A stretch of DNA of 11,978 nt from a bacterium (GCA_025362415.1 JANYGM010000061.1:1-11978); one strand, 5' to 3'. Shown: positions 1-6,788, counted from the stretch's first letter. The notes: generated from the letters alone by a model not told the origin. Program-made: numbers and translations.

Positions 1-201
1 AAATTTGATGAAAATGGATGTTTGTTACAACTAAAAGACTATGGATATGATAATTTATTGGTAGATGAGGTTTTTTTTTCGCCGTTGTTGGTGTCGCTAA
101 CGCTAGAACACCAACAACGGCGAAAAAAAAACCTCATCTACCAATAAATTATCATATCCATAGTCTTTTAGTTGTAACAAACATCCATTTTCATCAAATT
201 T
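1..201. repeat. Perfect 94-bp-arm palindrome at window edge
   Basis: Bases 1-94 are the exact reverse complement of 108-201, with only the 13 bases 95-107 unpaired. Position i pairs with 202-i without a mismatch. The arms hold the last codons of the lipoprotein gene at 103-741 plus half of a hairpin repeat (81-121) that also ends the mobile elements at 1081 and 2989. The palindrome runs right up to base 1, so its true length is unknown. A perfect palindrome centred on a repeat hairpin and touching the sequence end is what a fold-back assembly artefact looks like. A real inverted duplication is the alternative. Confidence 0.95.
81..121. repeat. Third copy of the terminal hairpin repeat
   Basis: This 41-base hairpin has a 14-bp stem (81-94 with 108-121, including GTTGTTGGTGT against ACACCAACAAC) and a 13-base loop that itself contains CTA..TAG. 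It matches the terminal inverted repeats of the elements at 1081-1256 and 2989-3164. Both of its sides look like the outer end of an element (GCC...GGC), whereas in the full elements only one side of each hairpin does. That fits a fold-back through one element end rather than a true solo copy. It is flanked by T9 on the left and A9 on the right, so it could also act as a terminator in either direction. Confidence 0.8.
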
Positions 202-741
202 TTTTTGAACTGATTGGTTTATAACCCCTCTTGCATAATACAGGCTTTCAGTGATTTCTTTGATACCACCATTTTTATAAAAAGATATATTTATTTGGTC
301 AAAACCATTTCCTTGACTAATGTGGGATATTAAGCCTTTACTAAAATCAAAATATCCAATACTAAATACATTTTGTTTTGAATTAAATTGATTAGTTTTT
401 GGCAGTTCAATATCTTGTTTAATAATTACGTTATTCTTATCATATATTTTTGTGATATTATTACTTCTAGAAACTTTTTTCAAAAAAGTACCTGATGTAT
501 CTGTTTGAAAAAAATCATATTGCTTTACATTATCAATATATTTGTGGTATAAAATATATTCTTTTTTTATACCCAGTTTTTCATAGGGAAAAGTATCTTT
601 ATCTTCCCAGTATCCCTGTTTATACCCTTTGGCATCTATTTTATTAAGTGTATCTGTAAAATGAGTTTTTTTAGTTTTATTTTGACCACAACTCACAGCC
701 ATAAATATACAGTATACAACTATATACTTACGGATTTGCAT
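103..741 (-). CDS. Lipoprotein with YwqK/MORN-like repeats, putative immunity protein
   Basis: I chose ATG 741 because it gives a clean lipoprotein signal: basic start, hydrophobic stretch, then the lipobox AVSC with the lipidated Cys at residue 18. An ATG seven codons upstream would add MRGTFIF in front of it. The mature part is rich in Tyr, Asn and Lys. Near its C-terminus, segments such as FYKNGGIKEI and KKFDENGCLLQ resemble the YwqK/MORN-type repeats found in many Bacteroidota antitoxin-like proteins (family resemblance only). It overlaps the upstream amidase remnant by 14 bp, so the two are translationally linked. The last residues (SPLLVF) and the TAG stop come from the hairpin repeat, so the native C-terminus is probably lost or altered. 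Its role as immunity lipoprotein is inferred from the gene order. Confidence 0.6.
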   Translation of the reverse strand: MQIRKYIVVYCIFMAVSCGQNKTKKTHFTDTLNKIDAKGYKQGYWEDKDTFPYEKLGIKKEYILYHKYIDNVKQYDFFQTDTSGTFLKKVSRSNNITKIYDKNNVIIKQDIELPKTNQFNSKQNVFSIGYFDFSKGLISHISQGNGFDQINISFYKNGGIKEITESLYYARGVINQSVQKKFDENGCLLQLKDYGYDNLLVDEVFFSPLLVF

Positions 742-1156
742 AAAAATAAATGTCCCCCTCAACAGAGTCTAAGCCTATCAAAACAGTTTTAATTGGATTA
801 TTAATAACATCACCTCTAAAATCTGTTTTACGCATACGTTCTTTTATTGCAGCTTGTTTTGTATCGTAAAAAGCATTATTAAATTCGTATGCTTCTTTTT
901 TATAATAACGAGCAACATTTACTTCCAATCCTAATGCTATTTGTACTGCTATTTGAGAAATGTTTTCTCGTATTTTTGTATACTCATTAGGATTAGTAAT
1001 ATGCCCCAATTCAAATAAAACTTTTCTTAGTGTTTTATGATAGGGCATCAGAACTCCCAAGCCTCTGTTATTTTTTTCCTGCCGTTGTTGGTGTTCTAGC
1101 GTTAGCGACACCAACAACGAATGAGGTAGAACAATGTATTTTTTGGTAATTTTCAT
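728..1156 (-). pseudogene. 5'-truncated Amidase_3 fragment fused to a mobile-element leader
   Basis: This is an open frame of 142 codons. Residues 1-25 (MKITKKYIVLPHS followed by LLVSLTLEHQQR) are encoded by the element at 1081-1256. From about residue 30 the protein reads RGLGVL...VLFELGHITNPNEY, followed by SQIAVQIALG. This matches the last third of zinc N-acetylmuramoyl-L-alanine amidases (Amidase_3, AmiC/LytC type), including the catalytic Glu (residue 49) in the ELGFxxNP-like motif. The upstream part of the domain, with the zinc ligands, is missing, so the product should be inactive as an amidase. About 60 residues after the domain match nothing I know. It reads as the remains of a peptidoglycan-cleaving effector whose 5' end was lost where the element now lies. 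It could still be translated from the element ATG. Confidence 0.7.
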
Positions 1157-1256
1157 ATTTTGGTTATTGTGAAGACAAGAAAAAAATTAGTTATTGGTGC
1201 GCTGTTTGCTACGATCTCGTTGTTGGTGTCGCTAACGCTAGAACACCAATAACGGC
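1081..1256 (-). mobile_element. 176-bp hairpin-ended element, copy A
   Basis: The 40-bp terminal inverted repeats (1081-1120 and 1217-1256, one mismatch) each fold into an 11-bp-stem hairpin. They enclose 96 bp that carry an ATG (1156, minus strand) in frame with the amidase remnant. Together with 4 flanking bases it matches copy B (2989-3168) at 175 of 180 positions. No transposase is encoded, so it would be a non-autonomous MITE-like element. I see no clear target duplication. The flanks at the toxin side are also alike in both copies (AGGAAA, then TAAC), so the true repeat may extend a few bases further. It lies between the stop of the lipoprotein gene (1284) and the next effector-like frame. 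Confidence 0.75.
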
Positions 1257-1283
1257 GAAATAGTATTATAGTTTTTTGATAAA

Positions 1284-2162
1284 TCATAGTGAATTTGTAG
1301 AGAACAGACTAATGTTTTTCATTATCTTGACATACTTCTCTTGCTCTGTTGGTGTTAGTGATTTTAAATAATTTTCTTTGTTTTTTTTTGTGATATTATA
1401 CCACTTATTTCTCCAAGCATACTTTTTCCTAACTGGATATTTTTTTTGTATTTCCTTGAGAATATTCAGACAAATATCCATATTGTTTTCTAAGTATCTT
1501 CTGTACCAAAAAGTATAAATCCAAACATAATAAGAGTATTTGTCGTGCATTATCTTGTGGTCTATACCCGTTTTTATTTTTTTACCTGTGATAATAGCCA
1601 TTATATCTGCTGTAGGATTACTATAGGGGCGTTCGTATTTCTTAAAAATAGTTTTAGGTTTATGATGACTAAATAGCGTATCATAGGTAAAAGCCAAATC
1701 ATCTGCTAATATATCTAATCCCAACTTATAAGCTCTTGTGGTATCTATAATAGCAAATATATCTTCTTTATTTTTTTCATAGATTGACTCTATCAAATCA
1801 GATGAACGTTGTATGAAGGGCAACATAGCAAGTGCACTAAACTTACCAAAGGAAGAAAATCTACTTGGACTTTTAGCTGCCAATTTCCCCCCCATATAAT
1901 CCGCATAGAAATGAAATAGTCTAGCTCTATCAGGTTTATTAGCTAATGAACTTTCCCAAGCATCCCACGAATAAACACTATCTAAGAAACTATGCAAAAG
2001 CGTTAGTGTATCAGTTTCCTGTTTTTCTACTACAAAATCTTGCCAATAAAAGCCCTCTAAATTTTGTTTTGAGGGTGTTTTAACTGCTAAATTAGTAGAT
2101 TTACAAGTAGATAGAAAAACTAAAAGAAAAAGAAAAAGAAAAAGAAAAGTATTTTGTTTCAT
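1284..2162 (-). CDS. Lipoprotein, putative immunity partner of the 2159-3064 effector
   Basis: The protein has 292 residues and opens with an extremely Phe/Leu-rich signal peptide and lipobox LSTC, with the lipidated Cys at residue 20. It should therefore be anchored in a membrane facing the periplasm or at the surface. The mature part is a soluble protein rich in Tyr, Trp and Lys with no domain I recognise. The segment around residues 210-260 is Trp/Tyr/Arg-rich. The ATG overlaps the stop of the upstream effector gene by four bases (ATGA type), so the pair is translated together. This coupling and the lipid anchor are the reasons for inferring that it neutralises the effector. The stop at 1284 lies 28 bp before the hairpin of element A, which may serve as its terminator. 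Confidence 0.7.
   Translation of the reverse strand: MKQNTFLFLFLFLLVFLSTCKSTNLAVKTPSKQNLEGFYWQDFVVEKQETDTLTLLHSFLDSVYSWDAWESSLANKPDRARLFHFYADYMGGKLAAKSPSRFSSFGKFSALAMLPFIQRSSDLIESIYEKNKEDIFAIIDTTRAYKLGLDILADDLAFTYDTLFSHHKPKTIFKKYERPYSNPTADIMAIITGKKIKTGIDHKIMHDKYSYYVWIYTFWYRRYLENNMDICLNILKEIQKKYPVRKKYAWRNKWYNITKKNKENYLKSLTPTEQEKYVKIMKNISLFSTNSL
2122..2149. repeat. AGAAAA hexanucleotide tract inside a signal peptide
   Basis: About four consecutive AGAAAA units on the plus strand encode the alternating Leu-Phe core of the signal peptide of the 1284-2162 lipoprotein. Since the unit is six bases long, slippage would add or remove two residues without shifting the frame. Confidence 0.75.
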
Positions 2163-3064
2163 TGTAAACCTAGTTGAAGTGATGCTTTAGCCACACTATG
2201 TAGCTTACCCTTTGTACTTCCGTAAGTGTAACTCCCATCGTTTCCAATACCTTCCAAAGCTATATCTTGAGCTGTTCCTATAAATGTAGGCGCAATGACA
2301 AAGGCTAAGCCTGCCAATGAATCATCAGCAGGATAAATATAATATTTCTTATCTTTATACATAAAGTTAGCCACAGATGCACCTTGAATTAACGCATAAT
2401 GGCTTGTACTACCATCAAAATAGCCATAATCCACACTAACAAATATAGATTTTCCTGTCGCAAAGTAAGAAGTATCAAAATCACTAGTAGTAAGTTTTTG
2501 TGATAAATCAACGACAAAACCTAACTTACCTTTAATGCTATTTTGAACTATTGATTTATGGTATTCTGTCACAAAACCATATTTTCGTTGTTGTGGTAAT
2601 TTTACAGCAAAATTAGAGGTAATATTAGTCATTTTTGTAATAGCCAAAGAAAGAGATTGCCCTACCAAAGATATTCCAGAATTAGTTTCTAATTTCAATT
2701 GCCCAAGCAAAGCCTCTGAAAAAACATTTTGAGGAAAAAGCAATGTGCCGTTTGGAATGGGCAAAGGTGTATCTTTAGTATTATAAGTATCAATAGGCAG
2801 ACCACCAACTGTAATTGGAGTATTTTTATCGTTAATTTTTGCATATGGATACGCATTAGGTACAAAAGCATACTCAAATTCTTTTCTGGTCATTTCTGGA
2901 GGAAATACCCCTAGACTTTGCAGGAAATACATTATTGTTGTACCATTGCATTCCATGCCATAAGCATCTTGTTTTTTGTTATTTTCCTGCCGTTGTTGGT
3001 GTTCTAGCGTTAGCGACACCAACAACGAATGAGGTAGAATAATGTATTTTTTGGTAATTTTCAT
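2159..3064 (-). CDS. Putative papain-like/NlpC-like cysteine hydrolase effector with element-derived start
   Basis: The frame has 301 codons. Residues 1-25 (MKITKKYIILPHS and the hairpin-encoded LLVSLTLEHQQR) come from element B and match the start of the 728-1156 frame. The remainder begins NNKKQDAYG and then MECNGTTIMYFLQSLGV, which looks like the nucleophile helix of a papain-fold hydrolase (Cys39). STSHYALIQGASV (His222) looks like the catalytic-His strand, and the Asp pair at 247-248 in YIYPADDS could complete a triad. This assignment comes from motif shape only. A peptidoglycan amidase/peptidase role would fit the neighbouring effectors. The element joins the protein only about 14 residues before Cys39, so the native N-terminus, and any targeting region, is gone. 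The lipoprotein gene downstream overlaps it by four bases. Confidence 0.6.
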   Translation of the reverse strand: MKITKKYIILPHSLLVSLTLEHQQRQENNKKQDAYGMECNGTTIMYFLQSLGVFPPEMTRKEFEYAFVPNAYPYAKINDKNTPITVGGLPIDTYNTKDTPLPIPNGTLLFPQNVFSEALLGQLKLETNSGISLVGQSLSLAITKMTNITSNFAVKLPQQRKYGFVTEYHKSIVQNSIKGKLGFVVDLSQKLTTSDFDTSYFATGKSIFVSVDYGYFDGSTSHYALIQGASVANFMYKDKKYYIYPADDSLAGLAFVIAPTFIGTAQDIALEGIGNDGSYTYGSTKGKLHSVAKASLQLGLQ

Positions 3065-3164
3065 ATTTTGGTTATTGTGAAGACAAGAAAAAAATTAGTT
3101 ATTGGTGCGCTGTTTGCTACGAGTTCGTTGTTGGTGTTGCTAACGCTAGAACACCAACAACGGC
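2989..3164 (-). mobile_element. 176-bp hairpin-ended element, copy B
   Basis: This copy has the same layout as copy A: 40-bp inverted ends at 2989-3028 and 3125-3164 (one mismatch), each forming a hairpin, and a 96-bp core with an ATG (3064, minus strand). It supplies the start codon and first residues of the 2159-3064 effector. The changes from copy A are one in the coding part (Ile for Val at residue 9), two next to the inner hairpin edge and two inside the hairpin. One of the latter is ACAAC for ATAAC, which restores the stem pairing. The far side is flanked by T-rich DNA (TTATTTTTTC before the hairpin on the minus strand), as at 71-80. Confidence 0.75.
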
Positions 3165-3167
3165 GAA

Positions 3168-3289
3168 AAAATAAATAAAAAGCGTCAAATCTTTTAAACT
3201 CTTCAACTTCATCTGTTAACATTGTCATTTTAACTAAAGCATTTTCGTAACTTATATGAAATTCAGTTATTACATCTCTAGTTATAAGA
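3168..3289 (-). pseudogene. Possible gene remnant between the lipoprotein stop and element B
   Basis: After the stop of the 3290-3973 lipoprotein, one minus-strand frame stays open through this segment and reads ITRDVITEFHISYENALVKM, then TDEVEEFKRFDAFYLFF, before running into the hairpin. The residue pattern is protein-like and there is no credible start of its own. It may be the 3' end of an earlier cassette gene cut by the element, or the original C-terminus of the lipoprotein after a frameshift at about 3290. Chance openness over 40 codons is also possible in such AT-rich DNA. Confidence 0.25.
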
Positions 3290-3973
3290 TTATCTTTGGA
3301 ATTTAGAATAATTATTACCCCAATATTCTTGCAGAAACCCGTGTTTAAATTGTTCATAATTTCCAAGAATTGAAATAGGAATTTTATTTACTAATATTAT
3401 GTTTCTTTCTATTATTTTGCTTATTTCTATCATTTTTTGTGGCTCATCTTCGCAACTCTTTGCAAAAATAAATCCAGTAGGCACAATTGTATTATCAACA
3501 TCAATATAAAATAAGTAGCTAGTCCAGTTTAAATCATGACAACCTGCACGAGAATAAGAGTAATAGTAGTTAGTTTTTTTGATATGTTTTGGTGCTGGAA
3601 AATCCTTTAAGCCTACAATTTCTTGGAATTTGCCCTTTTCTTTGTTAAATAAGAATACTTTCTTAACCTCAGCAATATTAGATGGAAAATGGCTAATTAA
3701 ATCATTCTGCCCATCATTATTAAAATCTATAAATTCAATATTAGGATGTAAATTACTCAATTGGTTGATAGTATCTTTGTTTGCATTGATGATGTATAAA
3801 GTATCATTTTTATGATAAGACGCTATGAAACATTCGCCAAGTATCATAGTTGTATCAGCATAAATAATGGAGTTATTTAGCTTTTGGGTTGCTATATTAG
3901 TATTATTTTGCTTATAAATGTTATTACAACATACTACCAAAAATAAGCATATAATTATGAGTAGTCGTTTCAT
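3290..3973 (-). CDS. Lipoprotein with a calcium-loop-like motif, putative immunity protein of the first toxin
   Basis: The protein has 227 residues, with a typical lipoprotein signal: MKRL, hydrophobic core, lipobox LVVC with Cys15, followed by another Cys. Around residues 79-92 the segment IEFIDFNNDGQNDL has the spacing of acidic Ca-binding loops seen in FG-GAP/VCBS-type proteins. The later part contains YYYSYSRAGCHDLNW and YFxDVDNT-like strands, suggesting a small beta-rich domain. I do not recognise the family. Its ATG lies 2 bp after the stop of the SleB-like hydrolase gene, so the two are almost certainly co-transcribed. Export as a lipoprotein next to a cell-wall hydrolase is the standard layout of a periplasmic effector and its immunity protein. 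That pairing is inferred. Confidence 0.7.
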   Translation of the reverse strand: MKRLLIIICLFLVVCCNNIYKQNNTNIATQKLNNSIIYADTTMILGECFIASYHKNDTLYIINANKDTINQLSNLHPNIEFIDFNNDGQNDLISHFPSNIAEVKKVFLFNKEKGKFQEIVGLKDFPAPKHIKKTNYYYSYSRAGCHDLNWTSYLFYIDVDNTIVPTGFIFAKSCEDEPQKMIEISKIIERNIILVNKIPISILGNYEQFKHGFLQEYWGNNYSKFQR

Positions 3974-3975
3974 AA

Positions 3976-4959
3976 CTAAAACTTATAATAGTATTTCCAT
4001 TCATATCCTATATTTTCTTCCGCTTCAAAATTTGGTTTCCAAAATATAGTTCCTCCATATTGTGCAGTAGATTGATATAAAACCCGTCCTTTGCTATACG
4101 TGCCAACCCCTAAAACTGGATTAGTTGTTAGTTTATTAACCCCTTGTGCTAATACTGCTTGTGGATTTCCAGAGTATCTTCGTAATTTATTATAATCATT
4201 ATTTTTATAATAAGCGTTATAGCTACGAAGGAAAGATTCACTGCTTATGTGAAATCCTTGATTACTTTTTTGGTGTAATATACCTTGTAAAGCAAAGTCA
4301 AACCCGTCCCAATGTGTTGCACCATTAGAATAATCTTTACCTCCAACATCTCCATAATACAAGATAGCGTTACAAACTGCAGCTATTTGATTTTTTTCTT
4401 CACTTCCACTCTTTATGTTATTTACATTTACTGGTACTCGTTCATTAGGTTCAACAGAAGAATATCCTTTTTTATTAATGAAATTATTTAAAGTATAATT
4501 CCACGCTATGCCGCCAAGTACAAAATTTACAAATGAATTAGCTATGGCAAAAATACCAGTTCTATCTGCTTCTTCAATTTTACAAATTGTTGCAAAAACA
4601 AGAAACTCTCTATTGGAAAGTCCCGAAAAATAGGTTTTATCAGTATATCTACTCAATACTGCCTCTAAATTTCCATCTTTAGACTCACTAAGTATATTCT
4701 CGCCTCTTTCAGAGTTTATAATATGGGCATCTTCACTTTGTCCAAGCTTACCAATGAAATATCCATCTTTTGAGTAATAGTAGCCTGAGAGTAAATCTCT
4801 ATTTTCTTTGAAGTCTTTGTTTGTTTTTTTAGAGTTTTTATTACTATCAATTCCTGAAAGATAGCTCATATCTCCAAACAAATGCTCTGTGCGTGTTTGC
4901 TTGGCTATCCGTTCAATGCTCTCCTGCACAGAACGGATAGAATCCAACACGCTACCCAT
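3976..4959 (-). CDS. Putative SleB-like cell-wall hydrolase effector
   Basis: The protein has 327 residues and no signal peptide. Residues 1-55 form a polar helical leader (DSIRSVQESIERI). Residues 60-85 read YYSKDGYFIGKLG, a short beta module common in Bacteroidota effector-like proteins. The second half carries REFLVFATICKIEEADR (candidate catalytic Glu129/130) and then AAVCNAILYYGD and DYSNGATHWDG (209-219). This order of a Glu-containing helix and a [DN]xTxGATHF-like motif is reminiscent of the SleB/CwlJ hydrolase family, which cleaves peptidoglycan glycan strands. The match is by eye. The start overlaps the upstream gene by 8 bp and the lipoprotein follows after 2 bp, giving a tight three-gene operon. 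Lack of a signal peptide means delivery by a dedicated system, possibly through the upstream protein (inferred). Confidence 0.6.
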   Translation of the reverse strand: MGSVLDSIRSVQESIERIAKQTRTEHLFGDMSYLSGIDSNKNSKKTNKDFKENRDLLSGYYYSKDGYFIGKLGQSEDAHIINSERGENILSESKDGNLEAVLSRYTDKTYFSGLSNREFLVFATICKIEEADRTGIFAIANSFVNFVLGGIAWNYTLNNFINKKGYSSVEPNERVPVNVNNIKSGSEEKNQIAAVCNAILYYGDVGGKDYSNGATHWDGFDFALQGILHQKSNQGFHISSESFLRSYNAYYKNNDYNKLRRYSGNPQAVLAQGVNKLTTNPVLGVGTYSKGRVLYQSTAQYGGTIFWKPNFEAEENIGYEWKYYYKF

Positions 4960-6748
4960 TATTGATAGTGTTGTTTGTGTTTTGATTTTTGCCCAAAAGT
5001 GCTTTCAAAACGTCTGCTTTTAAACTATCATCTCCTGTTGTTTCCAAAAACTTAACCGCTTGTGAAACTACTTGATTTTGAAGTCTAATAGTTTCTGTAT
5101 CAGCCACTACTTTTTCAGCAGTTGCATCTTGCATTTTAGCATTAAAGCAATCCAGTGCCTCACCCTGCCCAAGCAAAGAATCCACAATCACGCTATCCGT
5201 GAAAAGTGTATTTTTCTCCACGCTCAAAATAATGCCATCTACCCTAATAGTACGTGTACGGTTGCCTAGTGCAAGCTCATACGTGTCTGCAAGAGATTTT
5301 CTTTTGCTATAAAACTCTACTGTTGCGTTTGGGTTTGTAGGAGAATAGGTAGGTTTTATGACTTTCTCCAAAAATGCCTGATTAAAGCCTTGATAGTTGG
5401 TTACTGTCAAGTATTCAAAGATAATTTGAGTACGCATACGGTCAATAAAAGCAGGTTTTACGTGAGTAGCCAGCAATTCATCTAGTTTTTCAATAGGCAC
5501 AATCAACTGACTTTCAGGGTGTCCGTTAGAAAAACCGACTTTCACATTTGAGAGATACATAATTGTGATATATTCCTGCAAAAGTTGCCTAAAAACAAAG
5601 TTCAACACACGGCTTTGGTTGGGGTTTATCAAATTGCGCACTGTTGTCATTTCCTCTCCTTCTTTTTGCGAGTTTTCAGAAGAGGAGCTAACTTCTACTT
5701 TTCTGCTGCTATTGGTCTTATTAGCGTGTTTTTCTATGGATTTTGCCATATTACGAACATTCGCTTGACGATTACTTGTGGCACTTCTGCCACCGTTCAT
5801 ACCTATGCCTAATGAAGTTCCGCCACCAATGCCAAATTTTGGAAGTGAAACTGTCAAGGAGGCGGAGAGAGAAAGCGAAGTATTAAAGTTACTTGTTGCA
5901 GAGTTTCCTAATTGTGTGCTATTTTCTTTTTCTAGTGTCTTTTCAAATTCTTCAGCACTATCTTTTGAGAAGGAGTCCATTACATTTTCAGCACGTTTTT
6001 TGGTTTCTATGCTTTCCTTGTAGGTGCGTATGCTGATGCTGGTTTTTTCAGCAGGCAATAATGTAAATGTGTTGAGTGTTTTTCCTGCACCATAATTAGC
6101 TAGATAAGAAGCAACACTATATTCTTCCACTAAAAAGAAAGTAGGTTTGCTTCTTCCTGCATTTGGGCGTGGAATAACCGTAAAACCAACGCCAAAACCT
6201 CCAAAATTATCTTCTATCACAATCACATTTCCTAACGCAAGTTCTTGGGAGATAAACTGTTGAGATGGTATATTTGAGGGTTGTGTAGTTGGTATGGTGG
6301 TTTGCCCACCAGTCATTCTATTTGTGGCATTAGAAACACCATAAGACTGATTATTATTTGTTTGAAAAGAGGTATTTATTACTCCGTTTGCCACAAATCT
6401 AGTACCATCATAAGGGTCATATTGTGTTTCTGGAGTAGTAACAGGAAAACTTTTGATTGAAAGTGGTTCTGCAAAGGCTATATCCATAAAAACGTCATTT
6501 TCAGTTTCTGCAGCGGCAAAAAGTGGGGTTATTTCATTTGTTCCATAAGTGGCAAAGCTTGTTTTTTGCGGTATTTCATAGTCTAAAACAGGCGCACTGC
6601 CTGTGCCAAACTCCATCATAGGGCTTCCCGCAATACAGCCTAGTGGCGTTGTAGTATCTTGCGGAAATTTCAGTTTTTCTGTTACGGTTTTTTCATCCAT
6701 TACAACAGGCATTACAGCCTGATTATCAAGAATTTTACCCCCCCCCAA
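4952..6748 (-). CDS. Large unrecognised protein heading the toxin operon, candidate delivery or pore component
   Basis: The frame has 598 codons from TTG 6748, but the likely native start is ATG 6788, which is put out of frame by a nine-G run. With eight G the protein would have 611 residues. There is no signal peptide. Residues 1-165 are low-complexity (Thr/Asn/Gln/Pro). About 170-240 form a compact domain (VIVIEDNFGGFGVGFTVIP, LPAEKTSISIRTYKES). Residues 245-285 are a charged helix. At 288-320 an alternating Ser/hydrophobic stretch leads into a Gly-rich segment (LPKFGIGGGTSLGIGMNGG), which could be a membrane-inserting hairpin. Polar Ser/Glu residues follow to about 367, and then a helical/beta C-terminal half. 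I do not recognise the family. Its stop overlaps the hydrolase ATG by 8 bp, so it may act as carrier, adaptor or pore for that effector (inferred). Confidence 0.65.
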   Translation of the reverse strand: MGGGKILDNQAVMPVVMDEKTVTEKLKFPQDTTTPLGCIAGSPMMEFGTGSAPVLDYEIPQKTSFATYGTNEITPLFAAAETENDVFMDIAFAEPLSIKSFPVTTPETQYDPYDGTRFVANGVINTSFQTNNNQSYGVSNATNRMTGGQTTIPTTQPSNIPSQQFISQELALGNVIVIEDNFGGFGVGFTVIPRPNAGRSKPTFFLVEEYSVASYLANYGAGKTLNTFTLLPAEKTSISIRTYKESIETKKRAENVMDSFSKDSAEEFEKTLEKENSTQLGNSATSNFNTSLSLSASLTVSLPKFGIGGGTSLGIGMNGGRSATSNRQANVRNMAKSIEKHANKTNSSRKVEVSSSSENSQKEGEEMTTVRNLINPNQSRVLNFVFRQLLQEYITIMYLSNVKVGFSNGHPESQLIVPIEKLDELLATHVKPAFIDRMRTQIIFEYLTVTNYQGFNQAFLEKVIKPTYSPTNPNATVEFYSKRKSLADTYELALGNRTRTIRVDGIILSVEKNTLFTDSVIVDSLLGQGEALDCFNAKMQDATAEKVVADTETIRLQNQVVSQAVKFLETTGDDSLKADVLKALLGKNQNTNNTINNG

Positions 6749-6788
6749 TTATTGCGCCAGAGGTAGTAGTTTTTGGTTTTTTTGCCAT
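6735..6788 (-). other. Out-of-frame ATG leader upstream of the 4952-6748 gene
   Basis: From ATG 6788 the frame reads MAKKPKTTTSGAIIGGG and then stops at TAA (6737-6735) immediately after the G run. Removing one G would continue it as GGGKILDNQ into the long frame. The leader has the Lys/Thr-rich look of a real protein start, and it lies at a normal distance below a promoter-like pair of boxes. It is therefore more credible than the TTG start inside the G-tract. Confidence 0.6.
6738..6746. repeat. Nine-base homopolymeric C/G tract at a frameshift
   Basis: Nine C on the plus strand, G on the coding strand, sit between the ATG leader and the long frame of the operon's first gene. This is by far the longest G/C run in an AT-rich window. 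Nine bases give a stop directly after the tract, while eight (or eleven) fuse the leader to the 598-codon frame. Confidence 0.85.

Noticed and set aside
1081..1256. IS200/IS605-type insertion sequence
   Set aside because: Subterminal hairpins fit loosely, but those elements have unlike ends and a TnpA gene; here the ends are inverted copies and nothing is encoded.
1081..3168. Integron attC sites or a CRISPR array
   Set aside because: The hairpins are near-perfect and carry no GTTRRRY-type core sites, there is no integrase, and the repeats are far apart without regular spacers.
3061..3366. 101-codon minus-strand frame running through element B
   Set aside because: It overlaps the end of the lipoprotein gene and reads the hairpin in a different frame from the effector; only its central part is kept as a possible remnant.
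5565..6023. Plus-strand frames within the 4952-6748 gene
   Set aside because: Antisense shadows with no recognisable features, opposite a long coding frame.
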